Origin: Roseateles noduli
GTDB lineage: Bacteria > Pseudomonadota > Gammaproteobacteria > Burkholderiales > Burkholderiaceae_C
Direction: 5' to 3'
Assembly (NCBI GenBank): GCA_002205125.1
Contig: NIOE01000006.1
Span: forward strand, 248,001-312,000
Length of the DNA: 64,000 bases
Shown here: positions 27,246-36,905 of the stretch, in pieces
Position numbering within the stretch: the first letter of the stretch is position 1
Layout of the letters: every line of letters begins with the position of its first letter
Notes under the pieces: generated by a model
The model's input: the letters and a program-made list of their open reading frames with translations, nothing else
Told to the model about the DNA's origin: nothing
The model's database searches: none
Translations under genes and position numbers: made by a program

Positions 27246-30065
27246 ATGAAGACATCGCACGCCTCGCGCGAGTTGTTCCGGATGCAGCCCGTCGCTGCCG
27301 GTTGCCTGGTGACGCTGGCCCTGATGGCCGGCGCCGCCCATGGGCAGCAGGCTCAGGCCCAGAACCAGGCCGCCGCGCCGACCCCGGCACAGACGGAAGC
27401 CGACAAGCAGGCGGCCGCCAAGGCCGCCGCCGACCGCCAGCTGGAAACCGTGACGGTCACCGGCATCCGCCGCGGCATCGAGGCCGCGATTTCGGTGAAG
27501 AAAAACTCCGACGCCATCGTCGAGGCCGTGTCGGCCGAAGACATCGGCAAGCTGCCCGACGTGTCGATCGCCGAATCGATCGCGCGCCTGCCCGGCCTGT
27601 CGGCCCAGCGCGTCGCGGGTCGTGCGCAGGTGATCTCGGTGCGCGGCCTGTCGCCCGACTTCGCCACCACGCTGCTCAACGGCCGCGAGGTGGTCTCCAC
27701 CGGCGACAACCGCAGCGTCGAGTTCGACCAGTACCCGTCCGAGCTGCTCAGCAGCGTGGTCGTCTACAAGACGCCGTTCGCCAACCTGGTGGGCCAGGGC
27801 CTGTCGGGCACCATCGACATGCAGACGGTGCGTCCGCTCAACTTCAGCACCCGCGTGGTCACGCTGAACGCGCGCGGCCAGCGCAACTCGCTGGGCAAGG
27901 CGGCGGACTCCGACGCCACCGGCAACCGCCTGAGCGCCAGCTACATCGACCAGTTCGCCGACCGCAAGGTGGGCGTGTCGCTGGGCTATGCGCACCAGGA
28001 GACGCCGACCCAGGAAGAGCAGGTCGGCCTGTACGAGCCCTGGGACCAGTCCGGCCGCACCGGCCTGCCGACGGGCACCTACAACTCGGGCGGCATCAAG
28101 GCGCTGCGCCGCACCGGCAAGACCGAACGCGACGCGCTGATGGGCACGATCGAGTTCCGTCCCACGCAGAACTGGACCAGCGTCGTCGACGGCTTCTGGA
28201 CCAAGGCCAAGCAGGAAGACACGGCCAACCAGTTCGAGATGAGCATGACCTGGAACGGCAACAACACGCCGCTCGACTGGTCCAACCCCACAGTCAACAA
28301 CAACGGCACGCAGACCGGCGGCACGCTGCTGAACGCCTACCCGCTGGTGCGCGGCATGTACAACAAGCGCGACGACAAGATCGTCGCCGCCGGTTGGAAC
28401 AACAAGCTCAAGTTCGAGAGCGGCCTGACGCTGACGGCCGACGTGAACTACTCCAAGGCCACCCGCAAGGAACTGAGCCTGGAGAACAACACGCAGCTGC
28501 TGGCCACGCCGGGCGCGATCCCGCTGGACAACGTCAAGCTGGCCTTCAGCTCGGGCGACTTCTCGCAGATCGTGCCGGGACGCAGCTACTCGGATCCGAC
28601 GCAGCTGTACCTGCAGAACACCATCTACGGCTCGGGCTACGGCAAGCTGCCCAGCGTCAAGGACGACCTGGCCGGCTTCAAGCTGGTGGGCAACATGCCC
28701 GCGCCTGAGGCGATGTCTGGCTGGTTCTCGGACTTCGAGGCGGGCCTGAACTACGCGGACCGTTCCAAGAAGAAGCGCCAGCCGGAAGGCAACATCAACG
28801 TCGGCGCGCAGGGCAACACGGCGATCGGCTCCGAGTTCCAGTACAGCCCGGTGGACCTGAGCTTCGCGGGGCTGGGCCTGATCCCGGCGTGGAACGTGCC
28901 GGGCGCGGTGGGTCGCTACATGACCTTCCAGCCGACCGAGTCGCTGAACTACCTGATCCCCAAGGCCTGGGACGTCAAGGAGAAGAGCACGACGGTCTTC
29001 CTGCAGGCCAACATCGACTCGTCGACCTTCGGCATCCCGATGCGCGGCAACGTCGGCCTGCAGGCGGTGCACACGGACCAGTCCTCGCAGTCCAACTACT
29101 GGGACAGCACGCTGAACGGCGGCGCGGGCGGCGTCAAGCCGATCGACGGCGGCAAGAAGTACACCGACTACCTGCCGGCGCTGAACCTGTCGTGGCAGCT
29201 GCCGGGCGACCAGACGGTGCGTTTCGCGCTGGCCAAGCAGATGGCGCGTCCGCGGGTGGAGCAGATGAACGCGGGCATCGAGTTCGGTGTCGACGGCGCG
29301 ACCGGCAAGCCGGGCGCGTCGGGCGGCAACCCGACGCTGAATCCGTGGCGTGCCAACGCGGTCGACCTGTCCTGGGAGAAGTACTTCGGCAACAAGGCCT
29401 ACGTGGCGGTGGCGGGCTACTTCAAGGACCTGCGCAGCTACATCTACAAGCAGACGGTCGACAACTACGACTTCTCGCGCTTCGTCACGGACTACGTGCC
29501 GCAGCCGGGCCAGCCGCCGGCGCAGCTGACGGGCAACTTCACGGCACCGTACAACGGCCAGGGCGGCCAGCTGCGCGGCCTGGAGCTGACCGCGTCGCTG
29601 CCGCTGGAGCTGGTGACCCCGGCGCTGAAGGGCTTCGGCATCACGGCCAGCGGCACCTTCAACAGCAGCAACATCACGATCCGCGATCCCGACAGCGCCA
29701 GCAGCGTGGGCAGCGGACCGATCACGCTGCCGGGCCTGTCCAAGCGCGTGTACAACCTGACCGCGTACTACGAGGCCAACGGCTTCGAGTTCCGCGTCAG
29801 CCAGCGCAAGCGTTCGGACTTCATCGGCGAGATCGGCAACTTCAATGGCGCGCGCACGCTGCGCTACGTGGTGGGCGAGAGCATCGTCGACGCGCAGATC
29901 GGCTACAACTTCACCGACGGTCCGCTGAAGGGACTGGGCCTGCTGGCGCAGGTCAACAACCTGACCGACGAGGCCTATCGCACCTACGCGGGCACGAAGG
30001 ACCGGCCGCTGGAGTACGTCAAGTGGGGCCGCACCTTCCTGCTGGGCGCGACCTACAAGTTCTGA
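27246..30065 (+). CDS. TonB-dependent receptor, Xanthomonas/Caulobacter carbohydrate type
   Basis: A 939-residue outer-membrane receptor. Residues 1 to about 33 are a signal peptide (hydrophobic AAGCLVTLALMAGAAHG), followed by an Ala/Gln-rich stretch and a TonB box (ETVTVTG). The plug carries GKLPDVSIAESIARLPG and QVISVRGLSPDFATTLLNG. The rest is a 22-strand barrel ending in an aromatic YKF. This matches the TIGR01782 subfamily, which often imports oligosaccharides. The ATG at 27246 was chosen for its AGGAG at good spacing, giving a proper signal peptide. It lies between glucokinase and a GH13 amylase, with an operator-like site over its promoter, so maltodextrin uptake is the likely role; the substrate is inferred. 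Confidence 0.93.
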   Translation: MKTSHASRELFRMQPVAAGCLVTLALMAGAAHGQQAQAQNQAAAPTPAQTEADKQAAAKAAADRQLETVTVTGIRRGIEAAISVKKNSDAIVEAVSAEDIGKLPDVSIAESIARLPGLSAQRVAGRAQVISVRGLSPDFATTLLNGREVVSTGDNRSVEFDQYPSELLSSVVVYKTPFANLVGQGLSGTIDMQTVRPLNFSTRVVTLNARGQRNSLGKAADSDATGNRLSASYIDQFADRKVGVSLGYAHQETPTQEEQVGLYEPWDQSGRTGLPTGTYNSGGIKALRRTGKTERDALMGTIEFRPTQNWTSVVDGFWTKAKQEDTANQFEMSMTWNGNNTPLDWSNPTVNNNGTQTGGTLLNAYPLVRGMYNKRDDKIVAAGWNNKLKFESGLTLTADVNYSKATRKELSLENNTQLLATPGAIPLDNVKLAFSSGDFSQIVPGRSYSDPTQLYLQNTIYGSGYGKLPSVKDDLAGFKLVGNMPAPEAMSGWFSDFEAGLNYADRSKKKRQPEGNINVGAQGNTAIGSEFQYSPVDLSFAGLGLIPAWNVPGAVGRYMTFQPTESLNYLIPKAWDVKEKSTTVFLQANIDSSTFGIPMRGNVGLQAVHTDQSSQSNYWDSTLNGGAGGVKPIDGGKKYTDYLPALNLSWQLPGDQTVRFALAKQMARPRVEQMNAGIEFGVDGATGKPGASGGNPTLNPWRANAVDLSWEKYFGNKAYVAVAGYFKDLRSYIYKQTVDNYDFSRFVTDYVPQPGQPPAQLTGNFTAPYNGQGGQLRGLELTASLPLELVTPALKGFGITASGTFNSSNITIRDPDSASSVGSGPITLPGLSKRVYNLTAYYEANGFEFRVSQRKRSDFIGEIGNFNGARTLRYVVGESIVDAQIGYNFTDGPLKGLGLLAQVNNLTDEAYRTYAGTKDRPLEYVKWGRTFLLGATYKF

Positions 30066-30102
30066 TGAACGCCTGAGCCGGAGCGATCCGGCTCGACCAA
30101 AG

Positions 30103-30140
30103 AAACAGCCCCGTCCGGCGTGAGCCGGGCGGGGCTGTTT
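30103..30140. terminator. Bidirectional terminator between the receptor and amylase genes
   Basis: An 11-bp inverted repeat (AAACAGCCCCG / CGGGGCTGTTT) with A and T tracts on either side, so it can stop both convergent genes. Confidence 0.8.
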
Positions 30141-30156
30141 GCCGTCAGTCCCGACA

Positions 30157-32379
30157 TCAATCCCCGATCAGCACCCGCCCCGTCATCGGCCCGATCTCCA
30201 CGAGCAGCTTGCCGTTGGCCGCCGCCTTCATCGGCGCGCCCGGTGTCATCGCATCGATGAAGGGCGTGCCGCGTAGCGCGGGCGGCAGCGTCAGCTCGAC
30301 GCGAAGCGGCTGGTCGGCGTTGTTCATCGCGACGATTGCGTTGCGCTGGCCGTCCTGGCGCAGTAGCACGATGACGCGCTCGTCCAGCCACAGCGGTGCC
30401 GACAAGGTGCCGTGTCGCAGCACCGGCTGCGCGTGGCGCATCGCCACCAGGCGCTTGAACTGCTCGCGCAGCGCCAGATCGGGCTGGCCGCCTTCGTCGG
30501 CCCACGGATAGGGCGCGCGGTTGTACGGGTCCTCGCCGCCGCCCAGGCCGACCTCGTCGCCGTAGTAGATCGTCGGCGCACCCGGGTAGCTCATCTGGAA
30601 GAACACCGCCAGCAGCAGCCGGCGCTTGGCCTCGGCCAGCTTCTCCGGCGGGCTGTCGTCGCGCACGCCGAAGTGGTGCAGCGCGCGCGGCTGGTCGTGC
30701 GAGGACAGCAGCGTCATCGACGCGAACAGCGACGGCGCCGGGTAGGACTCGCGCAGCAGTTCGAGGTTCTGGTAGAGGCGCTCCGCGTTGCCGCCGGCCG
30801 CATAGTCCAGCACCGTGTTGCGGAAGATGTAGTTCATCGTCGCATCGAAGGTGTCGCCGAGGAAGAACTTGCTCGCGTCGAACCAGGTCTCCGCGATCGT
30901 CAGCGCACCGGGCTGGTGGCGCTTCACCGCGACGCGCCATGCGCGCCAGAAATCGTCCGGCACCCACGGCGCCACGTCCATGCGCCAGCCCGCCGCGCCG
31001 CGGTCCAGCCAGAACTGCATCACGCCGTCGCGACCGAAGGCGTAGTCCCGGAAGGCGCGGCTGGACTTGTCGAGCTCGGGCAGGTCCTTGATGCCGATCC
31101 AGGCGGCGTACTGATCGTCGGCGTTCGTCTTGGAGAGGTCGAACTTGAACCAGCTCGCGTAGGGCGATGCGGGGTTGGGCTTGCCGTTGTCGAAGGCGCC
31201 GCCGGCGGGGAAGTTGCCGAAGCGGTTGAAGTAGGGCGAGTCCGCGCCGACGTGGTTCAGCGAGGTGTCCGGGATCACGCGCAGGCCGCGCTTGCCGGCC
31301 TCGCTCGTGAGGCGCTCGAAATCGGCGTTGCTGCCGAAGGCCGGATCGATGCGCTTGTAGTCGCCGGTGTCGTACTTGTGGTTGCTGGCGGCCTGGAACA
31401 CCGGCGTCAGGTAGAGCGCGTTGGCGCCCAGATCGCGCAGGTCGTCGAGCTTCTCGATGATGCCGGCGAGGTCTCCGCCGAAGAAGTCGTTGTTGTAGAC
31501 CGCGTCCGAGCCGTCGCCGCTGCCGGGCTTGTACGGCCGGTCCAGCCAGCGCGGGTGGCGCTCGATGCCGTGGTCCGGGTACTTTGCCTTCCCGACCTCC
31601 GGGTCGTTGGTCTGGTCGCCGTTGCGGAAGCGCTCCGGGAAGACGTAGTAGTAGACGAGATCGCGGGCGAAGTCCGGCACGGCGAAATCGGAGGCGTGGA
31701 TGGTCTGCCGGTAGCGGCGGATCGCGAAGGGCGGGACCGGTCCCTTGGCATCGGGGCCCTTGCCATCGGCACCCTGAGGCAGCGGCGCGACGGTAGCCGG
31801 CCCCATCGACCCCTTTTCCTTGGTCCAGTAGATGGGGTCGGCGTTGTTCTGCACGACGTAGCGTGCGCCGCCGATCGTGGCGACGAAGTAGTAGCCGTAG
31901 ACGCCCGGCCCGCCGAAGCGGTGACGCGCCTTCCACAGCTCGCGACCGGCGGCGGCACCGACACCGGTGCCGGCCTTGTGCAGCGGCACGCGGGCTTCTT
32001 CGGCGTAGGCGATCAGGTCTTCGTTGCCTTCGACGCGGCGGCGTTCGACGACGAGCTCGAGCTTCTCGACGCCGGGCAGGGCGGTCAGTTGGAAATCGAC
32101 CCACGTCTTGGCGGGCTGCGCGCCGAAGGGCTTCTTGAACTCGGCGAGGCGCGAGTCGTAGCGCAGGCTGGCGGCGATGGGCGGCAGCGCGGGCTCGGAG
32201 GGCGATGACGCCGATGATGCCGGTGATGCCGGTGATGCCGGTGATGCCGATGATGCCGATGATGCCGGTGATGCCGGTGCAAGTGCCCCAGGTGGCGGCG
32301 CCGTCTGACCGGATGCGAGCAGCGGCGTCAGCAGCGCGACGCACGAGATGCGGCGAAGAAGTCGGGGCAGGGAGGTCAT
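30157..32379 (-). CDS. Exported GH13 alpha-amylase / cyclomaltodextrinase-like enzyme
   Basis: A 740-residue alpha-glucan hydrolase. It has an N-terminal signal peptide (LLRRISCVALLTPLLASG), a Ser/Pro/Ala repeat linker (about 33-62), an N-terminal beta-sandwich, and the GH13 catalytic barrel. GH13 regions are visible: GANALYLTPVF, VIPDTSLNHVG, nucleophile Asp in AGWRMDVAPW, acid/base Glu in LTIAETWFDAS and third Asp in LLSSHDQPRAL. The C-terminus is a small beta domain. It should cut maltodextrins in the periplasm or outside, feeding the TonB receptor and glucokinases next to it. Product and substrate specificity cannot be read from the sequence; cyclomaltodextrinase or neopullulanase-like activity is possible. 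Confidence 0.92.
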   Translation of the reverse strand: MTSLPRLLRRISCVALLTPLLASGQTAPPPGALAPASPASSASSASPASPASPASSASSPSEPALPPIAASLRYDSRLAEFKKPFGAQPAKTWVDFQLTALPGVEKLELVVERRRVEGNEDLIAYAEEARVPLHKAGTGVGAAAGRELWKARHRFGGPGVYGYYFVATIGGARYVVQNNADPIYWTKEKGSMGPATVAPLPQGADGKGPDAKGPVPPFAIRRYRQTIHASDFAVPDFARDLVYYYVFPERFRNGDQTNDPEVGKAKYPDHGIERHPRWLDRPYKPGSGDGSDAVYNNDFFGGDLAGIIEKLDDLRDLGANALYLTPVFQAASNHKYDTGDYKRIDPAFGSNADFERLTSEAGKRGLRVIPDTSLNHVGADSPYFNRFGNFPAGGAFDNGKPNPASPYASWFKFDLSKTNADDQYAAWIGIKDLPELDKSSRAFRDYAFGRDGVMQFWLDRGAAGWRMDVAPWVPDDFWRAWRVAVKRHQPGALTIAETWFDASKFFLGDTFDATMNYIFRNTVLDYAAGGNAERLYQNLELLRESYPAPSLFASMTLLSSHDQPRALHHFGVRDDSPPEKLAEAKRRLLLAVFFQMSYPGAPTIYYGDEVGLGGGEDPYNRAPYPWADEGGQPDLALREQFKRLVAMRHAQPVLRHGTLSAPLWLDERVIVLLRQDGQRNAIVAMNNADQPLRVELTLPPALRGTPFIDAMTPGAPMKAAANGKLLVEIGPMTGRVLIGD
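32208..32279. repeat. 9-bp tandem repeat in the amylase linker
   Basis: About eight copies of a nine-base unit (gccggtgat / gccgatgat on the plus strand) encode Ser-Pro-Ala and Ser-Ser-Ala triplets just after the signal peptide. Copy-number change would alter linker length in frame. Confidence 0.9.
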
Positions 32380-32473
32380 GGACCGACGCTATCGCGAAGC
32401 GAGGCCGGTGGATGCTGGTGTTTCCTCCGGAGCCCCGGCCTGGCAGCGCCGGCGCCCCGTCATCGGAGGGCGG

Positions 32474-33712
32474 TCAGCCGCCGCTGGCCGATCCCGACGC
32501 CGGGGTCGCCCCGGTCGGCCCGGTCGCCTTCCTCCAGCTCGCCAGCGTGTTGGCGAACTCGATCACCGCCATCGCGTAGTAGCTGCTCTGGTTGTAGCGG
32601 GTCACCGTGTAGAAGTTCTGCGTGCCGGCGACGTACGCCGGCGCGGCGCCGCCCATCTGGAGCTCGATCAGCGCCAGCGGCCCGTTGTGCGCGCGGCCCT
32701 GCGGCGAGAGCTGCGCGCCGACCGATTCGAACTGGCGCGCGTCGAGCTGCGGCAGCACGTCGCTGATCAGCAGCTGCGCGCGCGCCGCCGTGTCGTTGGG
32801 GACCTGCACCTCGTAGTGCGTCGGCATGCCGCGCTGCCAGCCGTGTTCCTTCAGGAAGTTGGCCACCGAGCCGATCGCGTCGACCGGGCTGTTGATCAGG
32901 TCGACGTGGCCGTCGCCGTCGAAGTCGATCGCGTAGCGGCGCCAGCTGCCGGGCATGAACTGACCCCAGCCCATCGCGCCGGCGTACGAGCCTTTCATCG
33001 CCATCGGATCCAGGCCGTTCTCGCGCGCCAGGATCAGGAACTGGCGCAGCTCCTCGCGGAAGAACGGGCTGCGGTCGCGCGCGCCGGGCGGCAGCGGCGA
33101 GGGGTAGTCGAAGGCCAGCGTCGCCAGCGCGTCCAGCACGCGGAAGGAGCCCATGATGCGGCCGTAGAAGGTCTCCACACCGATCACCGAGGCGATGACT
33201 TCCGCCGGCACGCCGTAGGTCGCTTCGGCGCGCGCCAGCGTGGCCTCGTGCGTGGCCCAGAAGGCCAGGCCGGCCTGCAGCCGCTGCGGCTCGACGAAAC
33301 GCTGCCGGTACGCGCCCCAGTCCTTCGCCTGCCCCGGCGGGCCGGGCAGGATCAGGCGCTGCACCGTCGGCTGCGGACGCGCCAGCGCCAGCACCGCGCG
33401 CAACTCCTCGCGCCGGTAGCCCAGCGACTCGGCCTGCGCGTCGGCGAAGGCCATCACGTCGGCGCGGTCGCCGTACTCGGGCAGCACGGCCGGTTTCCGT
33501 GCGGGCTTCTTCGCGGGTTTCGCCGCCTTGGCCTTCGATGCGGCATGCGCGGCCGCATGCGGTCTGGCCGGCGCCGACGCCGGCGATTGCGCCATCGTCG
33601 GCGTCGCGATCAGTGCGGCCGTCAACGGCGAAGCGGTGATCGCGGTCTGCAGGAGCGCGTTCAGGAACGCGCGGCGGGGAGAGGAACTGCGGGTACGGCG
33701 AAAAACGGTCAT
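32474..33712 (-). CDS. mltB: Lytic murein transglycosylase B
   Basis: A 412-residue MltB-family enzyme cleaving the glycan strand of peptidoglycan to 1,6-anhydro-muramyl products. The N-terminus is a long arginine-rich signal-type sequence ending PTMAQ, then an Ala/Lys/Pro-rich spacer (about 45-75). The SLT domain has the MltB signature IASVIGVETFYGRIMGSFRV with the catalytic Glu, GSYAGAMGWGQFMPGSW, and IDFDGDGHVDL. No lipobox Cys is evident, unlike E. coli MltB, so it may be soluble periplasmic. It lies downstream of the transglutaminase gene on the same strand. Confidence 0.93.
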   Translation of the reverse strand: MTVFRRTRSSSPRRAFLNALLQTAITASPLTAALIATPTMAQSPASAPARPHAAAHAASKAKAAKPAKKPARKPAVLPEYGDRADVMAFADAQAESLGYRREELRAVLALARPQPTVQRLILPGPPGQAKDWGAYRQRFVEPQRLQAGLAFWATHEATLARAEATYGVPAEVIASVIGVETFYGRIMGSFRVLDALATLAFDYPSPLPPGARDRSPFFREELRQFLILARENGLDPMAMKGSYAGAMGWGQFMPGSWRRYAIDFDGDGHVDLINSPVDAIGSVANFLKEHGWQRGMPTHYEVQVPNDTAARAQLLISDVLPQLDARQFESVGAQLSPQGRAHNGPLALIELQMGGAAPAYVAGTQNFYTVTRYNQSSYYAMAVIEFANTLASWRKATGPTGATPASGSASGG

Positions 33713-33779
33713 GCGGTCGGTCGTGCGTGCGGTCGTGCGGGGCGGTCATGCAGGCCATGGGGCCGGCGCAATGGCGCTC

Positions 33780-35840
33780 TCAGCGCGCCAGGGCCTGCCG
33801 GAGCTCGGCGCATTGCGCCGCGAACTGGCGTTGCCATTGTGACGTGGCGGCGGCGAGGTCCTGGCGATAGCGCTGCGCTTCCAATTGCAACAGCGACGCG
33901 GCCACCGCCTGCGCCGGTGCGCCGTGGCGTTCGACCAGCGAAGCCGCCCAGCGACGCGGGGTCTCGTCGTCGCGGGTGGGCAGGCCCAGGCGGTCGAGCT
34001 CGCGCCGGACGCGCAGGCGCTGACGCGACCAGGGATTGTGAGGGCGTCGCTGCCACGCGGCCGCACCGGCGCCGATCGCCGCGGTGGCCGTCAGCAGGGC
34101 GCCGGCGACCTGGCCGAGGGCGGTCCAGTCCGGGTTCTCGAAGCCCAGCCGCTTGAGCAGGCTCATCTGCTCGCCGGTCGAGAAGTTCAGCACCGCTTCG
34201 CGCCAGCGGTGGTTGAGGCCCTCCCAGACCGCGCGCAGATCGTTCAGCAGGCCGGGTCTGAGCTGGTTGATCGCGCCGGTGATCAGTCCGGGGTCCGGCC
34301 GCAGCAGCCGGCCCTCGACGCGCTCCGGGGCGACCGCCGACGTCGGGTCGGCGCGCTGCCAGCCGCCCGAGGGCGTCCAGAACTCGGCCCAGGCGTGGGC
34401 CTGGCTCATGCGCACGACGAGGTCGCCGTCCTGCAGGTTCTGATCGGCGCCCTGGAATCCGGTGACCACGCGGGCCGGCACGCCCGCCGCGCGCATCAGC
34501 ACGACGTAGGCGGAGGCGAAGTGCTCGCAGAAACCGAGCTTGCGGTCGAACCAGAACTCGTCGATGGCGTCGGGGGTCGTCTCGCCGTAGACGCCGGGGG
34601 TGAGCGTGTAGCCGAAGCCCTCGCGGCGGATCTGCGTCAGCAGCGCGCGACTCGCCGCCTGGGCGCGGGCGTCCTCGTCCAGCGCGGCGAAGCGCTCCCG
34701 CAGCGTCGCGCCGTAGGCCCGGGCGCGCGGGTTGAGGTTGGGCGGCAGGCTCAGCGATTCATTGCGGTCGGCGGTGCTGAGCCGCGTGCTGGGCGCCGCG
34801 CGCGGCCACGCCTCGTTCCTGAAGCGCAGCACTTCCGCGACGGGCGTCGGCACCTGCCACTGGCCTTGCGGCGCGCGGGTCGCGGTGAGGCGTCCGAGCG
34901 GCAGGCGCGCGCCGGACGCGCCGGGGGCGAATTCCAGCATCGGGATCGCGGTCACGCGCAGCGGATCCATGGTGACCTCGTAGCGGAACACGGGGCCCTG
35001 GAGCGTGGGTGCGTCGTCGCCGGGCGACCAGTTCACGCGCGACGCGGTCCAGGTCCGGCCGTCGAAGCGCGACAGCACCTGGGCGCGGAAGTACAGCTGC
35101 GGCTGGGCGGGCGGCGCACCGTCGAAGCGCAGCCGCATCGCGATGGTCTCGTCGCTGGCGACCTCCGCGAAGGCGCCGAAGGTCATCGAATCCGACAGCC
35201 CGGTGCGCGCGCCCGAGTCCTTGGGCAGTCCCCACAGCGGCGGGAAGCGCGGGAAGAGCACGAAGAGCGCGACCATCACCGGCAGCCCGATCAGCGTGTT
35301 GCGGGCGGCGATGCGCGCGGCGAGCTTCAGGCTGGGCACGCCTTGCGGCATCTGCGCCAGCACCAGCGCCGACAGCAGGGCCCAGACGCAGCCGATCATC
35401 CAGATCGCGACCAGCGGCGACTGCGAGTACAGGAACTGCGTCAGCACCAGGAAGAAGCCGAGGAAGAACACGACGAAGGCGTCGCGCCTGGCGCGCAGCT
35501 CCAGCGTCTTGAGCGCCATCAGCATCGCGAGCATCGTGATGCCGGCCTCGCGGCCGAGGATGGTCTTGTGCGTGGCGAAGGTCAGGCCGATGACGAGCGC
35601 GAGCACGGCCAGCAGGCTCCAGCGGCCGGGGAGCGCCTCGCTGCGCCAGGCCAGGCGCGCGCGCCAGCCGAGCATCAGGGCGGTGAGCAGGCTGCACCAC
35701 CACGGCAGATGGCCGGCATGCGGCACGAGCGTGGCCGCGATGATCGCGAGCAGGAACAGCGTGTCGCGCGCTTCGCGGGGCAGGGGGCTGCGGTGCTTGA
35801 TCGAGCCGCCTGCGGCGGTCGGGGAAAGGGAGGCGCTCAT
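33780..35840 (-). CDS. TgpA-like transmembrane transglutaminase (DUF3488/DUF4129)
   Basis: A 686-residue membrane protein. The N-terminal 180 residues contain about six hydrophobic segments (e.g. TLFLLAIIAATLVPHAGHLP, VALFVLFPRFPPLWG). A transglutaminase-type core follows with catalytic Cys in KLGFCEHFASAY (about 437), His in SQAHAWAEFW (about 483) and Asp in RADPTS (about 498); the DUF4129 region is at the C-terminus. The ATG at 35840 is preferred over a TTG 13 codons upstream; neither has a strong ribosome-binding site. In many genomes this gene directly follows moxR and DUF58; here a CPBP gene intervenes. The physiological substrate is unknown; TgpA is essential in Pseudomonas aeruginosa. 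Confidence 0.9.
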   Translation of the reverse strand: MSASLSPTAAGGSIKHRSPLPREARDTLFLLAIIAATLVPHAGHLPWWCSLLTALMLGWRARLAWRSEALPGRWSLLAVLALVIGLTFATHKTILGREAGITMLAMLMALKTLELRARRDAFVVFFLGFFLVLTQFLYSQSPLVAIWMIGCVWALLSALVLAQMPQGVPSLKLAARIAARNTLIGLPVMVALFVLFPRFPPLWGLPKDSGARTGLSDSMTFGAFAEVASDETIAMRLRFDGAPPAQPQLYFRAQVLSRFDGRTWTASRVNWSPGDDAPTLQGPVFRYEVTMDPLRVTAIPMLEFAPGASGARLPLGRLTATRAPQGQWQVPTPVAEVLRFRNEAWPRAAPSTRLSTADRNESLSLPPNLNPRARAYGATLRERFAALDEDARAQAASRALLTQIRREGFGYTLTPGVYGETTPDAIDEFWFDRKLGFCEHFASAYVVLMRAAGVPARVVTGFQGADQNLQDGDLVVRMSQAHAWAEFWTPSGGWQRADPTSAVAPERVEGRLLRPDPGLITGAINQLRPGLLNDLRAVWEGLNHRWREAVLNFSTGEQMSLLKRLGFENPDWTALGQVAGALLTATAAIGAGAAAWQRRPHNPWSRQRLRVRRELDRLGLPTRDDETPRRWAASLVERHGAPAQAVAASLLQLEAQRYRQDLAAATSQWQRQFAAQCAELRQALAR

Positions 35841-35898
35841 CGCGTCGACGATGCTGAGGAAATGCTCGGAAGGACGCAACGTAGCACAGGTCAGAAGG

Positions 35899-36705
35899 TC
35901 ATTGGCGCGTTGTCGTGTCAGGAGGCGCCTGCGCGCGTCGGCGGGCGTTCCATAGCAGCCAGATCGAGAGGCCGGACATGAAAAGGGCGCTCGCCTGGTG
36001 ACTGTGGAGCAGCGAGAAATTGTCCCCGACCACGAACGGGCGGATAGCGAGGCCGTCGAGAGAACCTCCGAAGGTTAGCGAGACCAGCACGTCGTAAGTC
36101 AGGTGCAACGCCATGGCACCTAGCAACGAGCCGCTCCACAGATAGAAAGATCCGATCAGGACGGCGCCAAAGGCGAGGTGACTGGCCGCGCGCAGGTCAA
36201 GCGGCGGCCCGAACATGTGGAGGTAGACGAAGAGCAGGATCTGCAGGAGGAAGGATGCCACTCGTCCGATGACCAGTCCGAGACGATCCAGGACGAGGAA
36301 TCGACAGAGCAGCTCTTCCGAAATCGCGGCGTGGGTGGAGAAGCCGATCAGGTAGATCCACTGGAGGCTGTTAATCGAATGGGAACTCCACCGGAGCAGG
36401 CCGAATGCCGATCCCAGCAGCATCGAGGCGACGATGCCGGCGCCAACGAAGACACCGAGTAGGGCTGACTTCCGCCAGTCGGGCCCGCCCGTGATTCTGG
36501 TCAGGAGTGCTGGTCGGAAGATGACGAACGCGACCAACACGTCCAGGAACGATGTCAGCAGCGATGCAACCAGCGGTTCATGAATTGGATTGAGGTGAAG
36601 GACTTCCTGGCAGATGCTCTGGCTCGATCGGTAGGTGACGTTGCCAATCAGATAGAGGCCGAGCAGTACCCGCGCCATGCTTGCAATACGTTGACGGAAA
36701 GGCAT
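35899..36705 (-). CDS. CPBP-family intramembrane glutamic endopeptidase
   Basis: A 268-residue multi-pass membrane protein. The three CPBP (Abi/CAAX-like) motifs are visible: motif 1 AISEELLCRFLVL, motif 2 ILLFVYLHMFG and motif 3 GAMALHLTYDVL. There are about eight hydrophobic segments. The ATG at 36705 was chosen because it begins just before the first membrane helix; an upstream extension in frame has no homology-like features. Base composition is clearly less GC-rich than its neighbours, and it splits the usual moxR-DUF58-tgpA arrangement, which suggests acquisition by transfer. CPBP proteins serve in prenyl-protein processing, bacteriocin self-immunity or anti-sigma cleavage; the role here is unknown. 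Confidence 0.88.
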   Translation of the reverse strand: MPFRQRIASMARVLLGLYLIGNVTYRSSQSICQEVLHLNPIHEPLVASLLTSFLDVLVAFVIFRPALLTRITGGPDWRKSALLGVFVGAGIVASMLLGSAFGLLRWSSHSINSLQWIYLIGFSTHAAISEELLCRFLVLDRLGLVIGRVASFLLQILLFVYLHMFGPPLDLRAASHLAFGAVLIGSFYLWSGSLLGAMALHLTYDVLVSLTFGGSLDGLAIRPFVVGDNFSLLHSHQASALFMSGLSIWLLWNARRRAQAPPDTTTRQ

Positions 36706-36722
36706 GGCGCGGGCGTTCCGGG

Positions 36723-36905
36723 TTAGAAGTCGTTGCCGTACTTCAGCGCGAAATCGAGGCAGAGCAGGTCGACATCGTTCTGATGAAGAGAGCGCAACAA
36801 GGTCGATGCACAGTTTTGCGGTGCCAGGTCTTGCCATCTATGGCTGATGGCGGTCGACTTTGCGGCGAGTGCCAGCAGATTGAGCCATCCGACCTACTGA
36901 TTCAT
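36723..36905 (-). pseudogene. Possible remnant ORF between DUF58 and CPBP genes
   Basis: Read on the minus strand, ATG at 36905 gives Met-Asn-Gln then TAG, after which the same frame continues for about 57 codons with protein-like composition (VGWLNLLALAAKS ... FALKYGNDF) to a TAA at 36723. There is no better start after the TAG except a TTG close to the end. It looks like the tail of a degraded gene, but it could be chance. It shares the reduced GC of the CPBP gene. I do not recognise the family. Confidence 0.3.

Noticed and set aside
32205..32579. Plus-strand ORF rich in Met-Pro-Val over the amylase start
   Set aside because: Made by the 9-bp repeat read in the wrong strand; no ribosome-binding site.
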